64,000 bases of DNA, taken from Halomonas sp. 54_146 (lineage in GTDB: Bacteria; Pseudomonadota; Gammaproteobacteria; Pseudomonadales; Halomonadaceae). Positions 9,322-16,662 of this stretch are shown here, piece after piece. Where the stretch lies: contig NZ_LGEN01000008.1 in NCBI RefSeq assembly GCF_001507855.1, positions 1-64,000 of the forward strand, given 5' to 3'. Each line of letters opens with the position of its first letter. Position 1 is the first letter of the stretch. A model generated the notes under the pieces. The model searched no databases and had not been told where the DNA came from. It saw nothing but the letters and a program-made list of their open reading frames with translations. The translations under genes were made by a program, and so were the position numbers.

Positions 9322-11248
9322 CGGAAATAGGCCTAATGTGTGCTGGTTCACTTCCATTGAAATAGGCAATCAAATTGTCTTCGAGTTGTACTCGGGTAGG
9401 GCTGTCACAACTAAGCCTGCTGATGATGGTGGCCATTTGGCTTGAGAGAAAATTCGAGGTGGTGATCGAGTTGTGTGTCCTGACAATGCTGTCGAACTTA
9501 CTGGGCACTGAGCCATAGTTCGTCTTGCGGCTTTCTGCAGAAGATGACACGTATTGCCCAAGCCCGTTGGTGTACTCTGTCCAATAGACGGTGTCCTGTT
9601 GGTATGACGTAGTTGGCTCGCCACAAGATCCGAGTATATGCATGCGCCCAAAAGCGTAGGCAGCGATGATGTTTGACTGCCGTTTCATGGCGCTTTCAAA
9701 CTCCATCAGCGGCTTTAGAAACTTTAATATTGGATTTTCCGAACTTCCCCCAAAAGGGTTCACTACCTTTGCAATGAATTCATCTTCGATACGGTCCGTA
9801 AGGGCAAAATTCCCAACGGCAATACTCCGCAGAACCTGGCCGGGGTACTCGCGGGTAAAGAGAGTATTGTTCACCGATGCCCTCTCGGCGGCAGCGATTT
9901 CCCTTGCCTTCTCAAGATTAATCGGCCGTGGTAGCCGTATGTCGAAAGAAGTGCCACCAAAATCCACGATGACCTCGCGGCTACCGTTTTGATATTCGAG
10001 ATAGGGCAGATGGTTTCTTACCGCCTCTCTAAAGGCATCATAAACGTCCCCAGAGCAACCATGATTTGAGAACACACTAAGCCAAGCGTCTTTTTGTCTT
10101 TCCATTAGCTCGCTAAAGCGTTCGGTCACGACGTCAAAGCTAAAATCATTCCTGAATTCATTGTCATAGGTTTCCCTGCTGACCTGGGGATAAACCGACG
10201 CACCCACCACGAAATAGGCATAATCTTCATCCTGAATGCCGATCGTTCTCACCATCGGCAGTGGCGTCGTAGTGTAGAAACTCATAGGCACATCAGACGC
10301 CGTTGCGCAGCGTTCCCAATATGCCTGGTGGAAGGCGAAGAAAGTGAGCAATGGCAAGCGCGGGGATGATTCTGACGACCAGCGCTCTCCTTCCAGGATC
10401 CGACGAAAACTGCGGCGCTGGCTTTCTGGCAAAAAGTCGAGGTTGACTTCAATCGGTGTGGCCTTGCCTGGGGCGGCGGCAACGTCCATCGCCGGCCCCA
10501 TCTCTTGGTCCATCGGATTTGCGTTGCCTGCACGGCAATGTTCAAGCAACGGGGCGACATCATCACGAAATGAGCTGAAATCCAGCCCGCCTCTTAGCCA
10601 AGCAAGTTCACCCTCTCGCCCTGTTACCGTGGCAGGTTTTCTTAGCTGATAAGAAAAGTTCGTGGTGCCGCGAAGAGACCTGAAGAATGGATCATCGGCA
10701 CGTGCAGATCCTGCAACACGAACGAGCAGACTGTAATCGGGAAATGTTTCGACCCATTGTACTGGTAGGGTGTATTCCAGATTTTGGCCATAAGGTGATA
10801 TGCGAAGCGGGTAACTTTCACCAGGCTCCAGGTCGATTGAGACTGGCAGCAGCTTGCCTGTATTAATATCAGAGGGCGGCACCGCTCGAACCACCATGGA
10901 CATATCGACGATACCATCGCCCCGGCAACGCATTACGAATTCCGGTTCCCCATCAGGGACACCATAGTGATCTCCGCGAGTGTAGACAAAAGCCGGATCA
11001 CCCTGAATGGATACGAGAACAGGCGGAGTGGCGTTCGTGCGCTTATCATCTCGCCCACTGTCATCAGCAAGGCTCGCCGTGATCCGAGGGTCGCTCCCAG
11101 CTCGCGCTATGTCTGCTATGCGTTCGATTTCCTTAAGATCCAGTACCTCTACGGCACTAGCCGAATCTTGAGAAAAGGCAGTGGTTGCCGAGCTTAGCAA
11201 AATAGCAAAAGAGGTAAATCGAAAGGCATTATTTGGAATCCAATGCAT
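9314..11248 (-). CDS. Exported protein of unknown function (644 aa)
   Basis: I do not recognise the whole protein. It begins with a signal peptide (FTSFAILLSSATTAFSQ). Residues about 75-240 form a beta-rich region ending with a helix and Cys (LLEHCRAG), an arrangement seen in several periplasmic Gram-negative proteins with a C-terminal capping Cys. Residues about 290-640 are mostly alpha-helical with scattered Cys residues (ERCATAS, NHGCSGD, LGSCGEP, RLSCDSP) that could form disulfides, in keeping with a periplasmic location. It is the first gene of the operon and overlaps the SH3-like gene by eight bases. The 5' flank is very AT-rich and could hold the promoter. Confidence 0.7.
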   Translation of the reverse strand: MHWIPNNAFRFTSFAILLSSATTAFSQDSASAVEVLDLKEIERIADIARAGSDPRITASLADDSGRDDKRTNATPPVLVSIQGDPAFVYTRGDHYGVPDGEPEFVMRCRGDGIVDMSMVVRAVPPSDINTGKLLPVSIDLEPGESYPLRISPYGQNLEYTLPVQWVETFPDYSLLVRVAGSARADDPFFRSLRGTTNFSYQLRKPATVTGREGELAWLRGGLDFSSFRDDVAPLLEHCRAGNANPMDQEMGPAMDVAAAPGKATPIEVNLDFLPESQRRSFRRILEGERWSSESSPRLPLLTFFAFHQAYWERCATASDVPMSFYTTTPLPMVRTIGIQDEDYAYFVVGASVYPQVSRETYDNEFRNDFSFDVVTERFSELMERQKDAWLSVFSNHGCSGDVYDAFREAVRNHLPYLEYQNGSREVIVDFGGTSFDIRLPRPINLEKAREIAAAERASVNNTLFTREYPGQVLRSIAVGNFALTDRIEDEFIAKVVNPFGGSSENPILKFLKPLMEFESAMKRQSNIIAAYAFGRMHILGSCGEPTTSYQQDTVYWTEYTNGLGQYVSSSAESRKTNYGSVPSKFDSIVRTHNSITTSNFLSSQMATIISRLSCDSPTRVQLEDNLIAYFNGSEPAHIRPISDD

Positions 11249-11937
11249 GTTTTCCTACCTTCAACGCTCGAATCGCTAGAGCAATAATCGCCAAGTACGT
11301 TTAAATATATTTTAAAAATCTAGGGGCTTTAATAAAGATGGTCAACTCTTAATTTATTAATACTTACGCTAATTACACCTCATTATTTAAATACCAAACA
11401 AGTACTTTGAATGATCAGCTGGCTGTTGGCTTTCATTCTCATTAGCATCAACAATCATGAAAAATCTACTTATCACCAACAGTGCCTTGCTATTCAAAAA
11501 TAACAACAACCTACACACTTCCACTCACATCAATCCAAAAATAAAAACGGCCTAACCTAAAATTAATAATCAGCTAATGTATTAGCCTCACCAACACGCT
11601 TCAATTAAAATTACACTACTCTGATTACTCGGACTAAATAGTACTGCTGTGCTTAGAGCTTCTATTCGACCATCGACAACTCACTAAACCACACAAAGTT
11701 ACAAATAATGCTCTCAACACTTTAACCAAGACTGATATTAAAATGAGTATTCTCATGCTTTATATTCGAGATAAATCACTAAATTCCATTGAACATTGCC
11801 GATTGCTCATCAATGAAATTTATTGGATAGTGTTGACTAGCCTGTTTCGTCATCGTCGGGTGGTTGCCAGCTCCTATTTATGTGATTTGGCACAAGCTTT
11901 CAAGTCTTTTCTCAACGTCTTCTTAGGCCATCGCCCC
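11249..11937. other. AT-rich intergenic stretch, no convincing gene
   Basis: This stretch is clearly richer in A and T than the rest of the window. An open frame continues upstream of the small exported gene back to 11743, but its first 65 codons look non-coding. No tRNA, terminator or clear repeat was seen. The part next to 11248 probably carries the promoter of the minus-strand exported operon. AT-rich accessory DNA of this kind is a typical target for the MvaT protein encoded at 23.4-23.8 kb (inference). Confidence 0.5.
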
Positions 11938-12327
11938 ATGAAAACCCTGCTAAAACATATACCTTTATTAATTATAGGATCGTTCGCCATTTCTAATGTA
12001 GTTGCATCAGAAACATTCGTCTGCAATACCTCAGAGCATACTGTATTCGTGAATTCTGCTCACTCAAATGAATTTCATTACACGGCCTGGAATAAGCCAA
12101 AGAGCATCACTGAAGAGCCCGATGTGCTAGTCGTCGGTGGCGAAGAAATAACTGAGGGTACCGGCGTATGCCGCACCACTAGATGGGAGTTTAATAACAG
12201 CAATATTCAATATATTATAAGGACACCGGTGGCGTGCGCCGAGAACATACCTCCACCAAACGCAACTGGTCGGCTTTCTGTTTTCATAAACGACAAGCAC
12301 ATAAAATCGTGGTGGTGTCTTGAGTAA
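11938..12327 (+). CDS. Small exported protein of unknown function
   Basis: Starting at the ATG at 11938 the protein has 129 residues and a clear signal peptide (MKTLLKHIPLLIIGSFAISN, then VVASE). The mature part is small, beta-rich and has four Cys (FVCNTSE, GVCRTTR, VACAEN, WWCLE), consistent with two disulfides in the periplasm or outside the cell. I do not recognise a family. TTAGG lies upstream at a somewhat long distance. The frame is open back to 11743, but that extension looks non-coding. It points away from the exported operon. Confidence 0.6.
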   Translation: MKTLLKHIPLLIIGSFAISNVVASETFVCNTSEHTVFVNSAHSNEFHYTAWNKPKSITEEPDVLVVGGEEITEGTGVCRTTRWEFNNSNIQYIIRTPVACAENIPPPNATGRLSVFINDKHIKSWWCLE

Positions 12328-12989
12328 CTATTGCAAACTTTTTACTACAGCAATTTGAGGGGCAAGGATGAATTATTTTCTTAAGCGGCAATACTGACTC
12401 TGACATGGAGCGGCGTACACGTAGTCTAAGTCAGACTTCGTATGCCTTGCTAAGTACCTACACAAAAGAAATCTGATATTCTCTGCCATAGCCTGACAAC
12501 ACCTTCTGCACATGATGTCTTAGGGAATGGAAGCTTTCATAAGCCGTTAGTAGCAACCACTCATACTTTACCTTGCGCCAGAGAATCTCGATGAGGCTTG
12601 GAATAGCACACCTCCCGATTAAACCGCTGAACCGCCGTGAACGTAAGGACGCGCTCCTCTTTTTCCAGTCGGGCTAAGGGCTAGGTAGTCAGACGGCGCA
12701 GCTGGGCGGCACTTACTAGCGAAACCCATTATTTTTGCGACTTCTTCACCAGATAAGTTGCCAATCAGTCCCAGAAGCTGCTATCAAACCTGCTTGACGG
12801 CAGGCATACCCGCTACGCCAGAGACGCAGTTTGTAAGCTCTCAGGCTTTCTTTTTCACACGAAATGGTCATCAAAATACAAATAAATCAAAAAATACTGG
12901 TGGAAGTACCAAAAAAGCCCTTTCGCTGACATTGCGAATTTGCACTGGGGGTTAATCTATCGTCAATCAATCCGATAGAGATCCGCCAA
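12328..12989. other. Intergenic accessory DNA with transposon debris
   Basis: Apart from the IS630 relic at 12458-12598 I see no gene here. A plus-strand frame at 12758-12955 has no recognisable features and an odd composition. The minus strand between 12600 and 12700 has a short open stretch (ARLEKEERVLTFTAVQRFNR) that I cannot assign; it may be more debris. Confidence 0.45.
12458..12598 (-). pseudogene. IS630-family transposase, 3' relic
   Basis: On the minus strand, ending with TAG at 12458, the frame reads SLIEILWRKVKYEW, then LLLTAYESFHSLRHHVQ and SGYGREYQISFV. This is the C-terminal end of an IS630/Tc1-type transposase, including the third catalytic acid in the LIEILW motif. Upstream of the motif the match is lost within a few codons, so only about 47 codons remain. 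It cannot be functional and marks an old insertion beside the tRNA-proximal end of the island. Confidence 0.75.
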
Positions 12990-13343
12990 ATGCATGTTAA
13001 AAAAGAAATCACTGAGCTTGACAATGCAGTTTCATTACTCGGAAAGGGCTTTAATCCTAGTTTTATTGAATTATCAGAAAAAGCGGCGTTTCCTCATATT
13101 ATTCCTGCTGCTCCTGCGACAGCTCGAAAATCTCGTGTAACAGGAGTTTTACTCGGTCGCCCGGCTCCCGAATTTGTTCGTCACGGCAGGAGTATCCGTT
13201 ATCGTCTGAGCGTGCTCTTAGAATGGCTAGAAAATGGGCAAGAGTTTACTAGCACAGCGCAAGCGTTTCTTCATTACATGGGGAAAGCGGAATCGAGCGC
13301 GACACCCTTTTCCAGCGTGGATGAAGAACTCAGTGACATCTGA
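12990..13343 (+). CDS. AlpA/excisionase-like DNA-binding protein
   Basis: The central part (GVLLGRPAPEFVRHGRSIRY, then RLSVLLEWLENGQEFTSTAQ) matches the winged-helix pattern of small MerR/AlpA-like DNA-binding proteins, where an Arg-rich wing precedes RYR and a short helix. Such proteins act as excisionases or activators of integrases on islands and prophages. It has 117 residues. It ends about 180 bases from the 3' end of tRNA-Pro, where an integrase is often found; no integrase is present. The family call rests on motif resemblance. Confidence 0.55.
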   Translation: MHVKKEITELDNAVSLLGKGFNPSFIELSEKAAFPHIIPAAPATARKSRVTGVLLGRPAPEFVRHGRSIRYRLSVLLEWLENGQEFTSTAQAFLHYMGKAESSATPFSSVDEELSDI

Positions 13344-13471
13344 GCTGTCTCGGCTCACCCTCCGCCGTCAGCATATTCGCCGCGGTCGTCTTCGGAGCGG
13401 ATGTGTGGAGGGGAGGTGCTGTTTGTTGCTGACGAGTGTCACCTATATGTCACCTAGCAACAGACCCAACG

Positions 13472-13511
13472 AAAAACGGCCACTATAGCAATTAGCTAAG
13501 TGGCCGTTTTT
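13472..13511 (-). terminator. Rho-independent terminator downstream of tRNA-Pro
   Basis: A 13-bp perfect inverted repeat (AAAAACGGCCACT, 13472-13484, against 13499-13511) encloses a 14-base loop. Runs of A and T flank it on both sides, so it can work in both directions. It sits 12 bases past the 3' end of the minus-strand tRNA gene and should end that transcript. Confidence 0.85.
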
Positions 13512-13522
13512 ACTTATGTTTT

Positions 13523-13599
13523 TGGTCGGAGCGACAGGATTCGAACCTGCGACCTTTGCAACCCCATTGCAACGCGCTACCAAGCTGCGCCACGCTCCG
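13523..13599 (-). tRNA. tRNA-Pro (anticodon GGG)
   Basis: The 77-base minus-strand sequence folds into a full cloverleaf. The acceptor stem is CGGAGCG with CGCTCCG, the D arm GCGC/GCGC, the anticodon stem TTGCA with TGCAA around the loop ATGGGGT (anticodon GGG), and the T arm carries TTCGAAT. The 3' CCA is encoded at 13525-13523. A spurious protein frame overlaps it on the plus strand. The 3' end faces the accessory region, which fits use of the gene as an island insertion site. Confidence 0.95.
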
Positions 13600-13749
13600 T
13601 TGTCTTCAGCTGCAATTACATTTTATTCGCAGTTGCATGTTTGCCTCAAGACGGTGCGTATACTAGCGTTTTATTGGGTAAATGAAAAGCCCTTATAGCG
13701 CTTTCTTTTCAAGTATTTGTTGCGCCACCGCTTTCATTCTCGCGGGCTT

Positions 13750-14571
13750 TCATGGCGCGTTTTGGTCAGCGTCAAGCAATAGGTAGGCCATGGCGTCATA
13801 CACGCCGGGGGCCGCCACTAGTAAATGCTCGGGGTAGAGGTCTTCCGGCACCGCCTGGGGCACTGGGTATAAGTGCCCTACCCTTGCGCCGGCTTCGCGT
13901 GCAATCACCCAGCCTGCCACGAAATCCCAGGGCGAAACACTTTCGTAATAGGCGTCTAAACGGCCACAGGCCACATCGCACAAATCCAGCGCTGCGGCAC
14001 CGTTACGGCGAATGTCTTGGCATTCTACTAGCACTGCTTCTAAACGCTTTAACAGCGGTTTGCGCGCCTCTTTACGGTAGGGAAAGCCGGTGCCTACCAA
14101 GGTATGTGCCAGTGAATCTGCGCTGCTTGGCTGGATAGGCTGGCCGTTACAAAAAGCCCCGCCGCCTTCAGTCGCGCTAAAGGTTTCCCCTAGAAACGGC
14201 GCATGAACAACGCCTACTTTTGCAACGCCCTCTTCCATCCAGCCAATGGAAACCGCTACGTGGCGCAGGCCTTGGGCGAAGTTAACCGTGCCATCAATAG
14301 GGTCCACCACCCACAGCCTCGGCGCTTTTACGTGCAAGGCGCTTTCGGGGGCTAGCTCTTCACTCAGCCGCGCTTCTCCGGCAAAGTGCTCTTCCAGCCG
14401 CTGGCTAATGAGTTGGTCAACCGCCACATCTACATCCGTTACCAGCTCATTATCTTTTTTTAAACGCTGCGCAAAGCCTTGCTGTTCCCGCGCGGTGATA
14501 ATCATCTGCCCTGCTTCTTCGGCAATGGAAATCGCGATGTTAAGGCGCGCCTTTAAGGTATGGTCAGTCAT
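13750..14571 (-). CDS. Inositol monophosphatase family protein
   Basis: The protein (273 residues) has the metal-binding motifs of the Mg-dependent, lithium-sensitive phosphatase family: the Glu pair in LSEELAP near residue 71, DPIDGT at 90-95, and SPWDFVAGWVIAREAG near the C-terminus. Members hydrolyse inositol-1-phosphate, 3'-phosphoadenosine 5'-phosphate or similar compounds. SuhB-type members are usual in gammaproteobacteria, but I cannot tell SuhB from CysQ-like activity with confidence. It follows the CigR-like gene on the same strand, separated by 12 bases, so the two may be cotranscribed. Confidence 0.9.
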   Translation of the reverse strand: MTDHTLKARLNIAISIAEEAGQMIITAREQQGFAQRLKKDNELVTDVDVAVDQLISQRLEEHFAGEARLSEELAPESALHVKAPRLWVVDPIDGTVNFAQGLRHVAVSIGWMEEGVAKVGVVHAPFLGETFSATEGGGAFCNGQPIQPSSADSLAHTLVGTGFPYRKEARKPLLKRLEAVLVECQDIRRNGAAALDLCDVACGRLDAYYESVSPWDFVAGWVIAREAGARVGHLYPVPQAVPEDLYPEHLLVAAPGVYDAMAYLLLDADQNAP

Positions 14572-14583
14572 TGAATCTCCTAT

Positions 14584-15039
14584 TTAGCGCAGCACATCGA
14601 CCAATACATCCACCACGATACGGGTAGCCGCTTCAATCAACACTACATCAGCCCCAACGCGTTCCCATTCATAGCCTGGGTAGCGCGGTAATTGAGACGC
14701 TAACTGGCCGTCAAAACGCTTGGCAATGCCCGGCGGCAACGGCTTGCCACGCTCAAGGTTGCGCTGAATACCCGGCGGCAACGATTCAGCCCGCGGTGCA
14801 TCATGTCGGCTTAACAGCCTACGTATTTCGCGTTCGTTAATACGGGGTAAATCGACCCGTTCTTCGTAGCTTTCATTATAGGAGCGCTCATCATAGGGGC
14901 GGTCTGAACGATTATATTCCTGCGGCTGGCCTTTATCACGCGCACCGTGGGCCGGGGCATGGGCGGGCTGGGCAAAGGCCGCGCTATTAAGTAGCAGTGA
15001 GCCAAATGCACTCAAGGCAATTAGTTTGATAGGGTTCAC
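14584..15039 (-). CDS. CigR/RcnB-like exported protein
   Basis: A signal peptide (LIALSAFGSLLLNSAAFAQ) precedes a charged, Arg- and Tyr-rich linker and then the duplicated LPPGI motif (ESLPPGIQRNLERGKPLPPG), which is the signature of the CigR anti-virulence regulator family and related RcnB-like proteins. A final hydrophobic stretch (VVLIEAATRIVVDVLVDVLR) closes the 151-residue protein. Its biological role outside Salmonella is not known. Translation seems to start at the GTG at 15039 with AGGAG upstream, and both lie within or beside a strong hairpin (15037-15074), which suggests control of translation. Confidence 0.75.
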   Translation of the reverse strand: MNPIKLIALSAFGSLLLNSAAFAQPAHAPAHGARDKGQPQEYNRSDRPYDERSYNESYEERVDLPRINEREIRRLLSRHDAPRAESLPPGIQRNLERGKPLPPGIAKRFDGQLASQLPRYPGYEWERVGADVVLIEAATRIVVDVLVDVLR

Positions 15040-15074
15040 TGTAAGCTCCTGGTTTAGTGTCAGAGCTTACAGTG
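15037..15074 (-). promoter_or_regulatory. Hairpin over the start site of the CigR-like gene
   Basis: A perfect 12-bp inverted repeat (CACTGTAAGCTC at 15037-15048 and its complement at 15063-15074) surrounds a 14-base loop. In the minus-strand mRNA the GTG start codon lies in the 3' arm and AGGAG of the ribosome-binding site is at the loop-stem edge. When folded, the start site would be masked. It could also act as a protein-binding palindrome in DNA. Confidence 0.7.
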
Positions 15075-15124
15075 TAATGAACAAATGCGTAGGGATTGAG
15101 GAAGGAAAAAATAACGTTAGAGAA

Positions 15125-15628
15125 TTACTTTTGATCGCGGCAAGTTGAAGGCAGGTACTTCAGCTCCATCTTATTCGCATCGCCTGTAGTAGTACGACAA
15201 GACCACTGAATAGAACCAGTATCCGCAGTGGCTTCCATCACAACCCATTTACCTGCAATGGCGTCATTAGCCTCGTCACTCATTTCCATTACGATACGAG
15301 ACTCATAATTACCACCTGCGCCCCAAATTGCCATATAGCTAACGTAGCTCCCTACATCACTAGCGCCCGCTGTTCCTCCCGTTCCTGTTGGAAGCGTATC
15401 AGATGCATAACCAATATCCGCATTACTTTGCGGAAAGTCACCTGTTGCCATGTAATACTCGCTGATCGCAACCTTTATCTCAGAAGCGAGGTTAAACGCC
15501 TCGGACACTTGAGCTCGTGCTACATAGTTTTGGTATTGAGGCACCGCAATCGAAGCCAATACGCCGATAATTGCCACCACGATCATCAGCTCAATAAGCG
15601 TGAAACCACGCTGAATTCCTTTCATCAC
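15125..15628 (-). CDS. Type IV major pilin-like protein (second copy)
   Basis: A short leader (MMKGIQRG) is followed by FTLIELMIVVAIIGVLASIA, the class III prepilin cleavage site and hydrophobic N-terminal helix with the conserved Glu at position 5 of the mature protein. The C-terminal part has two Cys (IQWSCRTT and PSTCRDQ) that would form the D-region disulfide loop. At 167 residues it is a normal type IVa pilin. The first 45 mature residues are nearly identical to the neighbouring pilin, while the rest differs. PilD, encoded nearby, should process it. A terminator separates the two genes. Confidence 0.9.
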   Translation of the reverse strand: MMKGIQRGFTLIELMIVVAIIGVLASIAVPQYQNYVARAQVSEAFNLASEIKVAISEYYMATGDFPQSNADIGYASDTLPTGTGGTAGASDVGSYVSYMAIWGAGGNYESRIVMEMSDEANDAIAGKWVVMEATADTGSIQWSCRTTTGDANKMELKYLPSTCRDQK

Positions 15629-15641
15629 GAAATCTCCACTT

Positions 15642-15665
15642 AAAAAAGGGGCCTTAAGGCCCCTC
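15642..15665 (-). terminator. Terminator or attenuator between the two pilin genes
   Basis: AGGGGCC TTAA GGCCCCT is followed on the minus strand by a run of six T. It lies just downstream of the upstream pilin stop codon and just before the start of the second pilin, so it would end most transcripts of the first gene and reduce expression of the second. Confidence 0.85.
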
Positions 15666-15691
15666 AGGATTAATTATCGGTTAAGTTTTTA

Positions 15692-16177
15692 CTATCCACG
15701 ACAGCTTGCAGGTAAGTATTGTGTGGGAATTCCGCCAGTTGCCCCAGGACCACATTTCCAAGTTATTGATCCGCTATTAGTATCTGCATCAGATGCTGTA
15801 GGTGTAAAGTCGAGTGTTTTATCTATAAGAGCCCCAACTACATCTGCAGAGGCCATTTTAGCAGTGATTACACCACCAGTTCCGACAGTTACACTTTGAA
15901 CATAACTTCCTTTAATATCAGTATCGTCAGAGAGTCCTGCTGTCGCGTTATCGACAGGAAATTCGCCGTTTGTCACATAGTATTCAGACACTGCCGTTTT
16001 AGCTGAGGAAGCAAGGCTGATCGCTTCGCTCACCTGGGCACGGGCGACGTAGTTCTGATACTGCGGAACGGCGATTGACGCTAACACACCAATAATCGCG
16101 ACGACGATCATCAGCTCAATTAGCGTGAAACCGCCTTGTTTGGTGTTGCGGGTGGTCGGTTGTACAGATTTCTGCAT
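15692..16177 (-). CDS. pilA: Type IV major pilin (PilA-like)
   Basis: The leader MQKSVQPTTRNTKQGG is followed by FTLIELMIVVAIIGVLASIA with the mature Glu5 needed for assembly. The globular part ends in ITWKCGPGA and PASCRG, whose Cys residues form the D-loop disulfide. The protein has 161 residues. It is divergent from pilB-pilC-pilD, the usual arrangement in Pseudomonas-like bacteria. An inverted repeat (AAGGAG and CTCCTT near 16212-16230) lies in its leader. Pilins of this type build pili for twitching, attachment and DNA uptake. No certain sigma-54 promoter was seen. Confidence 0.9.
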   Translation of the reverse strand: MQKSVQPTTRNTKQGGFTLIELMIVVAIIGVLASIAVPQYQNYVARAQVSEAISLASSAKTAVSEYYVTNGEFPVDNATAGLSDDTDIKGSYVQSVTVGTGGVITAKMASADVVGALIDKTLDFTPTASDADTNSGSITWKCGPGATGGIPTQYLPASCRG

Positions 16178-16240
16178 AGGGGTATCTCCTGTGGTAAAGG
16201 GTATTACTTTGTAAGGAGTGAAGCTCCTTAAAAAGGCTTA

Positions 16241-16385
16241 GGCAACCTCTGCTTCACTATTGCGCTTGGCCATACTGCGTTAAAAATCGCCTCAAAATGC
16301 TCATTTACACCCCGTAAACTCTGCTTTTTCGTTGATTTTTGCCTTGTCTGCCCTGCGCTCATTACGTTAACCAGAGGCTCCGGAG
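16241..16385. repeat. Long imperfect palindromic extragenic element
   Basis: The two halves, meeting near 16312, are imperfect inverted copies about 70 bases long. They share CAGAGG ends, GCGC, GATTTTT and GTAAA blocks in the same order. The motifs (AAAATCGCCTCAAAATGCTC, GTAAACT, GCTTTTTCG) resemble a repeat I recall from intergenic regions of several marine gammaproteobacteria, but this could not be searched. It lies between pilA and pilB and would form a large hairpin in RNA from either strand. Confidence 0.6.
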
Positions 16386-16662
16386 AGACAATAGATGTTA
16401 CATTAGCTTACGCAAGCGGCTTTTACAACCAATAATCTTAACCCTATTTGCCAAACTATTGGCTTAGCTTGCTCATCTATTTGCTGAGCTCTTTCTCATC
16501 CAATGGTTTAGCGCTTTATTGCCTTCTTATGATGCCCCTCACCACCTGTTGATGAGCTTTCCCCTGAGAGCAAGGCCTTCAATGACCAGCGATATAGTGC
16601 TTGTAAACGCTAATTTATGGTACAAGTAAGCGGTTTACACCGATGTAAAAGCAGGACTTTCG

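Noticed and set aside
12758..12955. 65-codon plus-strand open frame
   Set aside because: No ribosome-binding site, no recognisable motif, and it lies in transposon debris.
13500..13698. Two plus-strand open frames across the tRNA region
   Set aside because: They translate the complement of tRNA-Pro; the tRNA cloverleaf is complete, so the protein readings are artefacts.
16178..16260. Sigma-54 promoter upstream of pilA
   Set aside because: No TGGCAC-N5-TTGC match with acceptable spacing was found by eye.
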